Below are positions 26,052 to 35,196 of a stretch of 64,000 nt of DNA, one piece after another; positions within the stretch are counted from its first letter, which is position 1, and each line of letters begins with the position of its first letter. Where the stretch lies: positions 42,139-106,138 of the forward strand of contig LWDH01000047.1 of assembly GCA_002083395.1 (NCBI GenBank). The letters are read 5' to 3'. Below the pieces are notes generated by a model. That model saw only the letters and a program-made list of their open reading frames with translations. It did no database searches and was not told where the DNA came from. Made by a program: the position numbers and the translations under genes. The stretch is from Proteobacteria bacterium SG_bin4 (GTDB taxonomy: Bacteria > Pseudomonadota > Gammaproteobacteria > Burkholderiales > Nitrosomonadaceae).

Positions 26052-28247
26052 TCAATGAACGCTGGTATAACCCGGAATACTCTGTTGCAATACTTGCAAT
26101 GGATTGTTGCCGATTCCCATCAAACCCTTTAGTTCCAATTGTACGAAAAATGCCGTCGTGGTTGTTTGTGTAGCTGTGGTCAAGCGTTGCATCACAAGCC
26201 TAAGCGCCCAACAGCAGGTGTTATATTCGAGGCCCGCCAATCCGGCCAGAATCTTGTCGTCCTTCAGCGAATAATTGACCCTCGTCACGCCATGCCAGTT
26301 CCCGTACAGCGGCCACTGAAAAGACGTATCGACCTGTTCCAATACCTCTCGGGAAAAACGATAGCCAAAGTTGAGCACTTTCCCCGGTTCCGGCTGATAA
26401 CTGATACCGCTACGGATTTTTTCAACCCAGCCTCTGGATTCATCCATCTGAATATTGGAATCGGTGCTGAGCGTCGGTGTCAAACGGCCGGATACCGCCG
26501 CAACAAAATCATTTCTGCCGCTGGTAACCTGTGGAAAAGGCAAGGTAACCCGCGGATCGGTAAAATTGATTTGCTGACCCACGGCAATGCGCAAGTGCTC
26601 GATACCCGTTTCTTTTTCAATAAATCGCGACGTTAAAGCCAGCACTGTACGGTTCGCATCATTAATCCGGTCGCCGCCGCTGAAACGATTCTCGGTAAGA
26701 ATCTGGGCAAAACTGAAGTCATTGATCGCGGAATCAAAATTCGGCAAATAGCTTTGATTCCGGTAAGGTGCATAAACATAAAACAAGCGCGGTTCCAAGG
26801 TTTGCACAAAATCCCTGCCGCCCATCTGCATTTGACGGTCAAACGCAATACCGCTATCCAAGCTTACGATCGGAACAGCGCGGTTAATGTTTTCCCCTCT
26901 GTCGTCGACCGGCGCAGCCAGATTATAGTGCGTGTAATGCAAACCGAACTTCGGCGTTATATATCCAAATTCATTCCGCAAAGGTGCGCTGACAGTGGGA
27001 TACAGGATCGTCCGGTTGCCATCAACCAGCGTTGGATGATAAAAATTTGTCCAACTGCTCTGCATCTCAAAATCCAGTTTACCAATATTATATTTTTTTG
27101 CATTTAAGGCTAGATGCGGTAGCCGTTCATAGGGCGAAACAAACAATGCAAAAGGATCCTGCAAAATCTGGAAGCGCTGCGCAAAACCGGTGAAATGAAC
27201 TGTCCCATCATTACCCAGCCGCCCGTTATACGTAAAACCGCCCTGTTGCGACAGGTTGGTCAAGCTGGTTTGCGCCAGATTCGGGGTTAATTCGCGGAAA
27301 TAGCGATCATCGGATACTTGATTATAATTCAGGAAACCGCGCCAACCGCTGGCAAGGCTTTGCGTATGCGTATATAAAATACCCCAGCGGGTTTGATTGT
27401 TCTGGATGTCATGCGGCAAAATATCGAGCAGCAAATGGCCGTTCATGTTATTGCTGCCGATATAGCGCAATTCGTTGCTCAGTAAAAACCCGCGTTCGGT
27501 CATGATACGGGGTGTAACGGTCGCATCCAGGTTCGGCGCAATGTTCAAATACACTGGCAACCCCATATCAAATCCGGTTCTGGCATTATAACCGGCAACT
27601 GGCGCGAGCAATCCCGATTTCCGCTGCCCGCTGTAAGAAAAATCTAGCCAGGGTGAATACAAAATCGGCACGTCTTTGAATATCACTTGGACGTGCTTAG
27701 CGGTACCGACTTCTTTTTTATTGTCGACTTCCAGTTCCTTGGTACGCAAATACCAATCATGATTTCCTTCCGGGCAAGTCGTGTAACTGGTTTTTTTCAC
27801 CCGGTAATGATCTTTTCCTTCGAACAGTAAAATATCTCCGGAACCGCGCCCCTCGCCTTCTTTCATCGAATAACGCGGCTCGGTCAGATGCCCCACCTCG
27901 GTTTGCATATTCAATTCCAGGTGTTTTCCTTGCAACACGTCTTTAGGTCTTTCCAGACGGATATTCCCTTCTACTTCGGTGTCTTCGGACTGTTCATAAT
28001 ACTTCATGCGATCGGCAGTGAGTACATTATCACCATGATGCAGCACGGCGTTACCGGTCGCTTCGATCTCTTGCTTGTAATAGCCTTTAATGTAATCGGC
28101 TTCGATTGACACAGGCTTCTTTTGAGGTTTGATGATGGATTTTTTTTCATTTTCCACTGGATGAGAGGGTCGCTTACTCCAACCGGTCAGTGGCAAAATC
28201 AGTAAAAATACCAGGATGAGTATACTGTTAATAATTCGTATATTCAT
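26052..28247 (-). CDS. lptD: LPS-assembly protein LptD
   Basis: This 731-residue outer-membrane protein has a signal peptide (MNIRIINSILILVFLLILP), an N-terminal OstA/LptA-like jellyroll (IEADYIKGYYKQEIEATGNA) and a large C-terminal barrel. It inserts lipopolysaccharide into the outer leaflet together with LptE. The paired cysteines near the C-terminus (NTCCWALR) and one in the N-terminal domain (TTCPEG) are kept. The very N-terminal cysteine of E. coli LptD is not seen, so the disulfide arrangement is simplified. It heads the operon with surA, pdxA and rsmA. Confidence 0.97.
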   Translation of the reverse strand: MNIRIINSILILVFLLILPLTGWSKRPSHPVENEKKSIIKPQKKPVSIEADYIKGYYKQEIEATGNAVLHHGDNVLTADRMKYYEQSEDTEVEGNIRLERPKDVLQGKHLELNMQTEVGHLTEPRYSMKEGEGRGSGDILLFEGKDHYRVKKTSYTTCPEGNHDWYLRTKELEVDNKKEVGTAKHVQVIFKDVPILYSPWLDFSYSGQRKSGLLAPVAGYNARTGFDMGLPVYLNIAPNLDATVTPRIMTERGFLLSNELRYIGSNNMNGHLLLDILPHDIQNNQTRWGILYTHTQSLASGWRGFLNYNQVSDDRYFRELTPNLAQTSLTNLSQQGGFTYNGRLGNDGTVHFTGFAQRFQILQDPFALFVSPYERLPHLALNAKKYNIGKLDFEMQSSWTNFYHPTLVDGNRTILYPTVSAPLRNEFGYITPKFGLHYTHYNLAAPVDDRGENINRAVPIVSLDSGIAFDRQMQMGGRDFVQTLEPRLFYVYAPYRNQSYLPNFDSAINDFSFAQILTENRFSGGDRINDANRTVLALTSRFIEKETGIEHLRIAVGQQINFTDPRVTLPFPQVTSGRNDFVAAVSGRLTPTLSTDSNIQMDESRGWVEKIRSGISYQPEPGKVLNFGYRFSREVLEQVDTSFQWPLYGNWHGVTRVNYSLKDDKILAGLAGLEYNTCCWALRLVMQRLTTATQTTTTAFFVQLELKGLMGIGNNPLQVLQQSIPGYTSVH

Positions 28248-28443
28248 TCTGAAACTAATGCTGGGAATCCCAATTGAATAGGTTTAATTGCATGTTCCAC
28301 TTGTTATCCAATGTATTCACCCGAATCTTATCAACATTTAGCGGATCTGATTAATTAATTTGCAAGCTATTGTACTATTTATTTCAGTACCCTATCCATC
28401 AAAAATCAGTCATTGCATGCGATAAATCATGCATTCGAAGGAT

Positions 28444-28788
28444 TTATCTTGCACGAAACATAAAGTAAACCGCACCAACCATACACAAAGCAGCCCATAC
28501 ATAATCCAATTTCAGCGGTTCTTTTAAATACAACAGTGCGAAGGGCACGAACACCGATAACGTAATTACTTCCTGCAAGATTTTAAGCTGCGCGACGGAT
28601 AAAACCGTAAAGCCGATCCGGTTGGCGGGAACCTGTAGCATATATTCGAAAAATGCAATGCCCCAACTAATCAAAGCGGCAATCACCCATGGTTTGTGAT
28701 TGAGTTCCTTTAAATGCGCGTACCAGGCAAACGTCATGAACACGTTGCTCATGGTGAGCAAAAGTATCGTTTGCCAAATCTCACGCAA
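28444..28788 (-). CDS. DUF486 family small membrane protein (DMT-like)
   Basis: The 114-residue protein has four predicted membrane helices and the family features MTFAWYAHLKE, EYMLQVPANRIG and YLKEPLKLDYVWAALCMVGAVYF, which identify DUF486, a half-size member of the drug/metabolite transporter superfamily. Its substrate is unknown. It begins 3 bp after ubiD, so it is translated from the ubiquinone operon. Confidence 0.92.
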   Translation of the reverse strand: MREIWQTILLLTMSNVFMTFAWYAHLKELNHKPWVIAALISWGIAFFEYMLQVPANRIGFTVLSVAQLKILQEVITLSVFVPFALLYLKEPLKLDYVWAALCMVGAVYFMFRAR

Positions 28789-28791
28789 CTT

Positions 28792-30255
28792 TTATATCCC
28801 CAAATCCTGCCACATCGCATCGACGCGCTTTTTAACCGCTTCCTCCATCACGATCGGTGTTCCCCATTCCCGATTGGTTTCTCCCGGAAATTTATGCGTC
28901 GCATCCAGTCCCATTTTTCCGCCTAATCCCGAAATCGGACTGGCGAAATCGAGATAATCGATCGGCGTGTTTTCCACCAGCAGGGTGTCGCGCACCGGAT
29001 CGACCCGGGTGGTAATCGCCCAGATGACTTCCTTCCAGTCGCGTACATTGATATCGTCGTCAGTGACGATAATGAACTTGGTATACATGAATTGCCGCAA
29101 AAAACTCCAGATACCGAACATCACTCGCTTACTGTGGCCAGCATACTGTTTTTTCATGCTAACCACCGCCATACGGTATGAACAACCTTCCGGTGGTAAA
29201 TAGAAATCGGTGATTTCCGGGAATTGTTTTTGCAGCAATGGTACGAAAACTTCGTTCAACGCCACCCCGAGAATAGCCGGTTCATCCGGCGGTTTACCAG
29301 TGTAGGTGGAATGATAAATCGGGTTACGCCGCATCGTGATACGATCAATGGTAAATACCGGAAACGTTTCCTGCTCGTTGTAATAACCGGTGTGATCACC
29401 ATAAGGGCCTTCTAATGCAGTCTCTCCGGGATGGATCGCGCCTTCGAGCACAATTTCGGCGCTGGCAGGAACTTGCAAATCGTTACCGATGCATTTCACC
29501 ACCTCGGTTTTCGCGCCACGCAGCAAACCGGCAAATTGATATTCGCTCAAACTATCCGGCACCGGTGTCACCGCGCCCAGTATGGTCGCGGGATCGGCGC
29601 CCAAAGCGACTGCCACCGGGTAGGATTTGCCTGGATTGAGCAAGCAAAATTCACGGAAATCCAGCGCACCGCCCCGGTGCGCCAGCCAGCGCATGATCAC
29701 TTTATTAGGACCAATGACTTGCTGCCGGTAAATGCCTAAATTCTGCCGGGTTTTATTCGGCCCTCGCGTCACCGTCAAACCCCAGGTGATCAGTGGCGCG
29801 ATATCACCTGGCCAGCAAGTTTGCACCGGCAACCTGTTCAGATCAACGTCACTGCCTTCCCACACAATTTCCTGACACGGCGCACTTCCTAATTCCTTCG
29901 GCGCCATATTCAATACTTGCTTCAACACCGGCAATTTGTCCCAGGCGTCCTTGAGTCCTTTTGGCGGATCAGGCTCTTTCAAATACGCCAGTAATTTTCC
30001 AACATCGCGGAGTGCTTCAACCGATCCCTGTCCCATTCCCAACGCTACCCGCTTGGGTGTGCCGAACAAATTACCCAGTACTGGTATGGAATGTCCTTTA
30101 GGATGTTCAAATAATAGCGCCGGTCCTTGTGATTTCAGAACACGATCGCAAATTTCCGTCATTTCCAACACGGGATCGACAACCGCGACGACTCGTTTTA
30201 GTTCGCCCATCGCTTCCAATTGCGCTAAAAAATCACGCAAGTCTTTATAGTGCAT
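28792..30255 (-). CDS. ubiD: 4-hydroxy-3-polyprenylbenzoate decarboxylase
   Basis: This 487-residue UbiD-family enzyme needs prenylated FMN and removes the carboxyl group during ubiquinone synthesis. The start YKDLRDFLAQLEAMGELKRV and the regions GNLFGTPKRVALG and EGPYGDHTGYY are typical. It lies in the operon ubiC-ubiA-ubiD, 9 bp after ubiA. The flavin prenyltransferase gene ubiX is not in this window. Confidence 0.97.
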   Translation of the reverse strand: MHYKDLRDFLAQLEAMGELKRVVAVVDPVLEMTEICDRVLKSQGPALLFEHPKGHSIPVLGNLFGTPKRVALGMGQGSVEALRDVGKLLAYLKEPDPPKGLKDAWDKLPVLKQVLNMAPKELGSAPCQEIVWEGSDVDLNRLPVQTCWPGDIAPLITWGLTVTRGPNKTRQNLGIYRQQVIGPNKVIMRWLAHRGGALDFREFCLLNPGKSYPVAVALGADPATILGAVTPVPDSLSEYQFAGLLRGAKTEVVKCIGNDLQVPASAEIVLEGAIHPGETALEGPYGDHTGYYNEQETFPVFTIDRITMRRNPIYHSTYTGKPPDEPAILGVALNEVFVPLLQKQFPEITDFYLPPEGCSYRMAVVSMKKQYAGHSKRVMFGIWSFLRQFMYTKFIIVTDDDINVRDWKEVIWAITTRVDPVRDTLLVENTPIDYLDFASPISGLGGKMGLDATHKFPGETNREWGTPIVMEEAVKKRVDAMWQDLGI

Positions 30256-30264
30256 CGCAAATCC

Positions 30265-31134
30265 TTAACGCGGAAACATCAGAAAATCAAGCGCGATACC
30301 GAAAAATATCGTCATACCCACCCAGTTATTGTGTAAAAAAGCCTTGAAACACAATGCCCGGTCACGGTTGCGAATCAGTGAGTATTGATAGGCAATCAAA
30401 ACCACCGCAACTGCCAACCCGGCGTAATAAACCCAATTCATTGACTGCAATTGTCCGATGACCGCCATGATCGCGATAAAACAGCTATGGCATGCCATCA
30501 CCCCCAGCACGTCAAATTGACCGAAAGTAATTGCCGAGGTTTTAATGCCGATTTTCAGATCATCGGGTTTATCCACCATCGCATAGGCAGTGTCGTAGGC
30601 AATTACCCAAAACAAATTGGCCAGCATCAAAACCCAGACAATCGACGGCAAGCTATCGGTTTGCGCGGCGAATGCCATCGGTATTCCAAAACTGAAAGCA
30701 ATACCTAAATAAGCCTGCGGCATCGCAAAGAAACGCTTAGTGAACGGATACGAAGCAGCTAAAAAAAGCGCTGGAACGGATAAAACAATGGTCAATTGAT
30801 TCAAGGGCAGAATCAGCAGAAATGCAATCAGGCTCAATCCCCCCGCCAGCAATAGAGCTTCCCTGGAACCGACCCGGCCCGCCGCCATCGGCCGGTTCTT
30901 GGTTCGTTCGACATGCGGATCAAAATCACGGTCTGCATAATCATTGATGACGCAACCAGCGGATCGCATCAGCACCGTGCCGAGCACAAAAATGACAAAA
31001 ACATGCGCGTCGGGCAATCCTTGAGCAGCAAACCACAGTCCCCAAAGCATCGGCCATAACAACAGCAGGATGCCAATCGGTTTATCCAGGCGCATCAATT
31101 GCGCGTAGGTTTGAATTCGTTCTGTCATGCTCAT
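30265..31134 (-). CDS. ubiA: 4-hydroxybenzoate polyprenyltransferase
   Basis: This integral membrane prenyltransferase joins a polyprenyl chain to 4-hydroxybenzoate. The two aspartate-rich motifs, NDYADRDFD and the DTAYAMVDKPDD region, bind the diphosphate through magnesium. The ATG at 31134 overlaps the ubiC stop (ATGA) and gives 289 residues, the usual size. The frame continues upstream to 31221, but that part overlaps ubiC and is not family-like. Confidence 0.97.
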   Translation of the reverse strand: MSMTERIQTYAQLMRLDKPIGILLLLWPMLWGLWFAAQGLPDAHVFVIFVLGTVLMRSAGCVINDYADRDFDPHVERTKNRPMAAGRVGSREALLLAGGLSLIAFLLILPLNQLTIVLSVPALFLAASYPFTKRFFAMPQAYLGIAFSFGIPMAFAAQTDSLPSIVWVLMLANLFWVIAYDTAYAMVDKPDDLKIGIKTSAITFGQFDVLGVMACHSCFIAIMAVIGQLQSMNWVYYAGLAVAVVLIAYQYSLIRNRDRALCFKAFLHNNWVGMTIFFGIALDFLMFPR

Positions 31135-31673
31135 AACGGTAAATCCAAAATACCCGGTAAAAAAACTTCGGTTACTAAAATCGATTGCCCATGCAACGTA
31201 AACAACGAACGTCGCGCCCACAAATGGGGTGGCTTGGTTGACAGCCGGCGACAGGCGCGATCATAAAGAAAATGACCGCGACTGACTTTCTTATACACCA
31301 AGGGAGTACGTTTAATTTTCGGGTTCGTAAACAAAACGGTACCGAGCGATTTGTTGCCCAAGCCGCTTAATCCCCGCCAAGCGCCACGTAAATTTTTGCG
31401 CGCCACCACCGAATGCGCAAACACCACTGGTTTCTGACCGCAATAAAGGTAAACTTCCCGCACCATGGCCCATTCACAAGAGCGTAATTGCAAGATATCC
31501 AGTTCATCGCCATACACCCTGCGTAACGACTGAAACACCGGTTGCACAAAAAAATGCGAACAACGTTCCTGAATGCGGCGTGTCAAAGAACCGCGATCTT
31601 GCAACCAAATACGCTGAGGATATGAAACCGAGGTCAATGCCGCATGCCATGCCAACGGATACGCTTTATTCAT
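31131..31673 (-). CDS. ubiC: Chorismate pyruvate-lyase
   Basis: This 180-residue UbiC converts chorismate to 4-hydroxybenzoate, the first step of ubiquinone synthesis. Expected features are present: RDRGSLT-like LQDRGSLTRRI, REVYLYC, and the late glutamate in LVTEVFLPG. It heads ubiC-ubiA-ubiD with a 4-bp overlap to ubiA. Confidence 0.95.
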   Translation of the reverse strand: MNKAYPLAWHAALTSVSYPQRIWLQDRGSLTRRIQERCSHFFVQPVFQSLRRVYGDELDILQLRSCEWAMVREVYLYCGQKPVVFAHSVVARKNLRGAWRGLSGLGNKSLGTVLFTNPKIKRTPLVYKKVSRGHFLYDRACRRLSTKPPHLWARRSLFTLHGQSILVTEVFLPGILDLPL

Positions 31674-31997
31674 CTGGGTAAAGCGATTACTTCAAAAGGT
31701 TGCATGATAAAAATACGGTCCGGAAGCGGAAACAAAGTCGCTAAAAAGTTGAATCGTGATTATACAACAGTCTTCGCAAAGGAATTACAAAGCAAATCCA
31801 GTCATGCAGAATCGTTCGAACAAATTTCCGTTATCACATAAAATGCTTGAGTACCGCAGGAAATTTTACAATTTAGCTCTTATATCATTTTCCTGGCATA
31901 GAACCATGTTAAATTTATCTCTAACAACAAAGTTAAGTTCCAATACCCGATAACTTATGCTGCTTTTTCCACTTTCAGCAATCTGCAAATACATTGA
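31674..31997. other. Intergenic region between divergent ubiC and hemerythrin-GGDEF genes
   Basis: These 324 bp separate two divergent genes and must hold promoters for both. The sequence is AT-rich towards the right, but no clear operator, repeat or RNA gene was recognised. Confidence 0.4.
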
Positions 31998-33143
31998 ATG
32001 AATAACCCCCTGGAAAAATTAGAAGTCTTTCCCTGGAATGAAAATCTTGATACCGGAATCGCGATTATTGATGAGCAGCACAAAAAGCTTGTTTCGCTGC
32101 TTAATCAACTGGCCGGTACACTGGCACGCGGCAATCTGGTGGAAACCAACGATATTTTCACCAAACTGACAGAATACGCCGAATTTCATTTTGAAACGGA
32201 AGAAGCGATCTGGGTCGAACACCTGGGCGACGATTCCTGGCTTTCCTCCCATCAGCTTAATCATTCCTCGTTTCTTCCTAAAGTACTTGAGCTTAAAGAA
32301 AGCGAAGCCACCCAGTCACATACCGAGGTGATTGAAAGTATTATTCTATTCCTGATTCGCTGGCTGGCATTCCATATTCTCGATAGCGACAAGCGCATGG
32401 CATTTTTTATCCAATACCGCGATAAAGGCTTATCTTTCGATGATGCAAAGATCGCATCGGATAAAAAAATGAGCGGTTCGATCCGGCTCGTGATTGAAAC
32501 GGTCATGCGCATGTACGATAGCTTATCTTCCACAACACTGGAATTGATGCGTGAAAGCCATAAGCGGCTTGCGATTGAAAAGGAACTCCACAAAACCAAC
32601 AAGCAGCTTCTTAAAGCCAACTTAAGATTGGAATCGCTGGCAATCACGGATCAACTCACCGATCTCTATAACCGGCGGCATTTTAACAATGTATTTGCTC
32701 GCGAATTGAAAAGAGCCAAACGCGATAAAATTCCGCTGGCTTTGATCATGCTGGATATCGATCACTTCAAGAAAATCAACGATCAACTTGGCCACAGCGC
32801 TGGCGACCGGGTGTTGATCCAAGTGGGTCAGAAGCTAAAAGAAATTTGCCATCGACCCGGCGATTTCCCTTTCCGCCTCGGTGGCGAAGAATTCTGCATT
32901 CTCGCAGCCAACTTGGATCATCAAGGTACTGCGGAATTTGCGGAGATCATTAGAAAAGAAATCGAGAATCTGAATATTCCCAATCAATACATGAGCACAC
33001 AGCAATATTTGACCGTATCAATCGGTTGCGTCACGCAGATCCCCGGCAAGGCGGATACGATCGACAGCTTCATGTCGGAGGCGGATACCCGCTTGTATCA
33101 GGCTAAAGAACTCGGGCGCAATCGCGTTGTATGTGGCGTTTAG
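31998..33143 (+). CDS. Bacteriohemerythrin-GGDEF fusion (oxygen-responsive diguanylate cyclase)
   Basis: The first about 135 residues form a hemerythrin domain with a full set of di-iron ligands: His28 (DEQHK), His64 and Glu68 (HFETEE), His85 and His89 (HQLNH), His126 and Asp131 (HILDSD). A helical linker leads to a GGDEF domain with GGEEF at 295-299 and an RPGD inhibitory site. It should make cyclic di-GMP under control of oxygen or iron redox state, as shown for Vibrio Bhr-DGC. It is a soluble protein. It is monocistronic, next to a bestrophin-like gene on the opposite strand. Confidence 0.93.
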   Translation: MNNPLEKLEVFPWNENLDTGIAIIDEQHKKLVSLLNQLAGTLARGNLVETNDIFTKLTEYAEFHFETEEAIWVEHLGDDSWLSSHQLNHSSFLPKVLELKESEATQSHTEVIESIILFLIRWLAFHILDSDKRMAFFIQYRDKGLSFDDAKIASDKKMSGSIRLVIETVMRMYDSLSSTTLELMRESHKRLAIEKELHKTNKQLLKANLRLESLAITDQLTDLYNRRHFNNVFARELKRAKRDKIPLALIMLDIDHFKKINDQLGHSAGDRVLIQVGQKLKEICHRPGDFPFRLGGEEFCILAANLDHQGTAEFAEIIRKEIENLNIPNQYMSTQQYLTVSIGCVTQIPGKADTIDSFMSEADTRLYQAKELGRNRVVCGV

Positions 33144-33170
33144 CCATTAATTTTTCGACCAGCGCTACCA

Positions 33171-34103
33171 TCAAACTAACAAATCGTTCACCGGTTTCAA
33201 AACTTCCGGCCGATCGGGATCGTTGATCAATTCCAGCAGATTAATTTCGATATTCCGGGAAATTGCAGTCAATGGCAGATCGTTCGGCTGAAACCCAAAA
33301 GGATTTTCAATTTCATCACCGATCGCATCCAGTTCAAAAAACGCATATGAAATCATCAGTACCACTACCGGTGTCAGCACTCCGGTGGTTTCAACCAGAC
33401 CGAATGGCAGAAACAAACAATACGCCGCAACAATGCGGTGAATCAATACCGAATAGCTGAACGGAATCGGGGTATTTTTGATACGCTCGCAGGCACCCAA
33501 AACATTTGAGAATTCGTTGAGTTGCGCTTCCATGAAAGGATGATTGAACTCCCCCAGCCACTGACGCCGCCGCGCTGCAGCCAAATCCCTGCTGAGTTGC
33601 TGCAAAATCGCCAACGGGCGATGCGCTGACGCAATCGCTCCGGAGAGATCATCCGCAGGTAAGAATTTCTTTAAGTCTTCCGCCGGATCCTCATTACGCA
33701 AATGACAGCGCAAAGAATGCGTAAAAGCAATGATACGTTTAACAAAAACCGTACGGAATTGCTTGATCTCCTCATGATCCTGCTGCGAATCGATCATATG
33801 GCAAGCTTGGCGAGCCAAGCTGCGGGTCGTATTGACCAGTGTTCCCCAAAGTTTACGCCCTTCCCAGAACTTATCATACGAAGCGTTGTTGCGGAAACCC
33901 AAGAACACACCGATCGCTACGCCGATTAACGCAAAGGGGGTCGTTGTCAGCGTGTACTTCTGGATGCTGTAATACAGCTCCACATAGGTCACAATCATTG
34001 CGACTACGGTCACACCGAAAATCCGCGGCCAGGTTTCTGTGAAGCTACTGCCGCGAATTTGAAACAGCAATCGCAACCATGACACTTTCTCTTTAACAAT
34101 CAC
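33171..34103 (-). CDS. Bestrophin-like membrane protein (UPF0187/YneE family)
   Basis: This protein of 310 residues has the bestrophin-family pattern: SWLRLLFQIRGSS at the start, paired hydrophobic helices (WPRIFGVTVVAMIVTYVEL, FALIGVAIGVFLGFR), NNASYDKFWEGRKLWG and a C-terminal NPFGFQPNDLPL. Bacterial members form pentameric ion channels. The ion carried by this one is not known. It stands alone and converges on the hemerythrin-GGDEF gene. Confidence 0.92.
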   Translation of the reverse strand: MIVKEKVSWLRLLFQIRGSSFTETWPRIFGVTVVAMIVTYVELYYSIQKYTLTTTPFALIGVAIGVFLGFRNNASYDKFWEGRKLWGTLVNTTRSLARQACHMIDSQQDHEEIKQFRTVFVKRIIAFTHSLRCHLRNEDPAEDLKKFLPADDLSGAIASAHRPLAILQQLSRDLAAARRRQWLGEFNHPFMEAQLNEFSNVLGACERIKNTPIPFSYSVLIHRIVAAYCLFLPFGLVETTGVLTPVVVLMISYAFFELDAIGDEIENPFGFQPNDLPLTAISRNIEINLLELINDPDRPEVLKPVNDLLV

Positions 34104-34308
34104 TCAGTAACTACTCCCTCTAATAATTGATGGGCGATTGGATTAAATATCAGCCCCGGCGATAAAGATCCAATATGCGAGCATATCAGCTCATTTTTAC
34201 TAGAAGCGTAACAGAAAATTGGCAAGCGAAGAATCTTGCCGGATGGAATATAAAAACTTCGGCACTATTTTAGGAAATATTGCCGTCGAATCGGATAATC
34301 CGGTGAAA

Positions 34309-34331
34309 GGGGGATACCCGAAATATCCCCC
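34309..34331 (-). terminator. Hairpin downstream of the PEP-CTERM gene
   Basis: GGGGGATA (34309-34316) and TATCCCCC (34324-34331) form a perfect 8-bp stem around a 7-nt loop, just past the stop of the minus-strand PEP-CTERM gene. The T-run that follows is short, so it is a moderate intrinsic terminator at best. Confidence 0.55.
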
Positions 34332-34355
34332 ATTACTGGAAATTAATCGCCAACC

Positions 34356-35009
34356 TCAATCCATGCGGCGGCGCCACAGCGTGAATCCCAAGAGTCCTAG
34401 CCCGGTGAGAAGCGTTGCATAGGTTGCCGGTTCCGGAACAGCCGACACCGATATATTATCGATCGCGGTATTGAGAATACCACCGTCTGTTGTGGTCCAG
34501 CGAAAAGCTGTAATGGGCGTGCTACTGGTGATACCGACGTAAATCAATGCACCGCCAACCGGATTGTCGAGATTAAGCGTGTCCAATAATGTACTACCGT
34601 TAAAAACACTCACAGTACCGGGACCAAGTCCGTTCAGATAGCCATTAAAACCCACGGCAGATTGTCCGATTGTGAAAGTCACCAGAATATCTTCATCGCC
34701 CGAAGTAGTCAGAACATGCTCGGTAACTGGATTGAGATTGGCGCCAAAGTTGGTATACGGCACCCCGGTAACTACCAAATTGGGAGCATGGATCGGCGCA
34801 AACGGTGTATAGGTCGCAATGCCCCGCGTAATCGAAGAAAAAATATTCGTATCTTTCGGTGTAAATGAAGTGAAATCTTCTATCAGTGTCGTACTGGCGG
34901 CCGCATCAAAAGCTGCTTTTGAATCATAAAAAGTAACCGCTGCCAGCGTTGATTCAGCAACAAAGCTCATTGCAGCAAAAAAAGCCGCTGGAATAATGGG
35001 TTTATTCAT
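34356..35009 (-). CDS. PEP-CTERM sorting-domain exported protein
   Basis: This 217-residue protein has an N-terminal signal peptide and a textbook PEP-CTERM tail: VPEPATYATLLTGLGLLGF followed by the basic WRRR. Such proteins are cut by an exosortase in the inner membrane and released into extracellular matrix. The middle part (FTPKDTNIFSSITRG, a jellyroll-like VSVFNGSTLLDTLNL) resembles other PEP-CTERM exoproteins of unknown function. No exosortase gene is in the window. Confidence 0.93.
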   Translation of the reverse strand: MNKPIIPAAFFAAMSFVAESTLAAVTFYDSKAAFDAAASTTLIEDFTSFTPKDTNIFSSITRGIATYTPFAPIHAPNLVVTGVPYTNFGANLNPVTEHVLTTSGDEDILVTFTIGQSAVGFNGYLNGLGPGTVSVFNGSTLLDTLNLDNPVGGALIYVGITSSTPITAFRWTTTDGGILNTAIDNISVSAVPEPATYATLLTGLGLLGFTLWRRRMD

Positions 35010-35196
35010 TCTGAAATACCTCCAAAAAAATTAAATCAAAGAATGCAGTTAACCGGCTTATCAGAAATAGGAATTTTAGTCGCTTTCCGGCTAATGGGAT
35101 TGTGATAAAAATCACTGTGAAATCGCAATAGTTTTTCAGCCATATCCAGAATACTGTAATTTTATCAAGGCTTTCCAATGATTCAACTGCAATCAT

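Noticed and set aside
34219..34422. 67-codon plus-strand frame beyond the bestrophin-like gene
   Set aside because: It spans the PEP-CTERM terminator hairpin and runs antisense into that gene, with no recognisable product.
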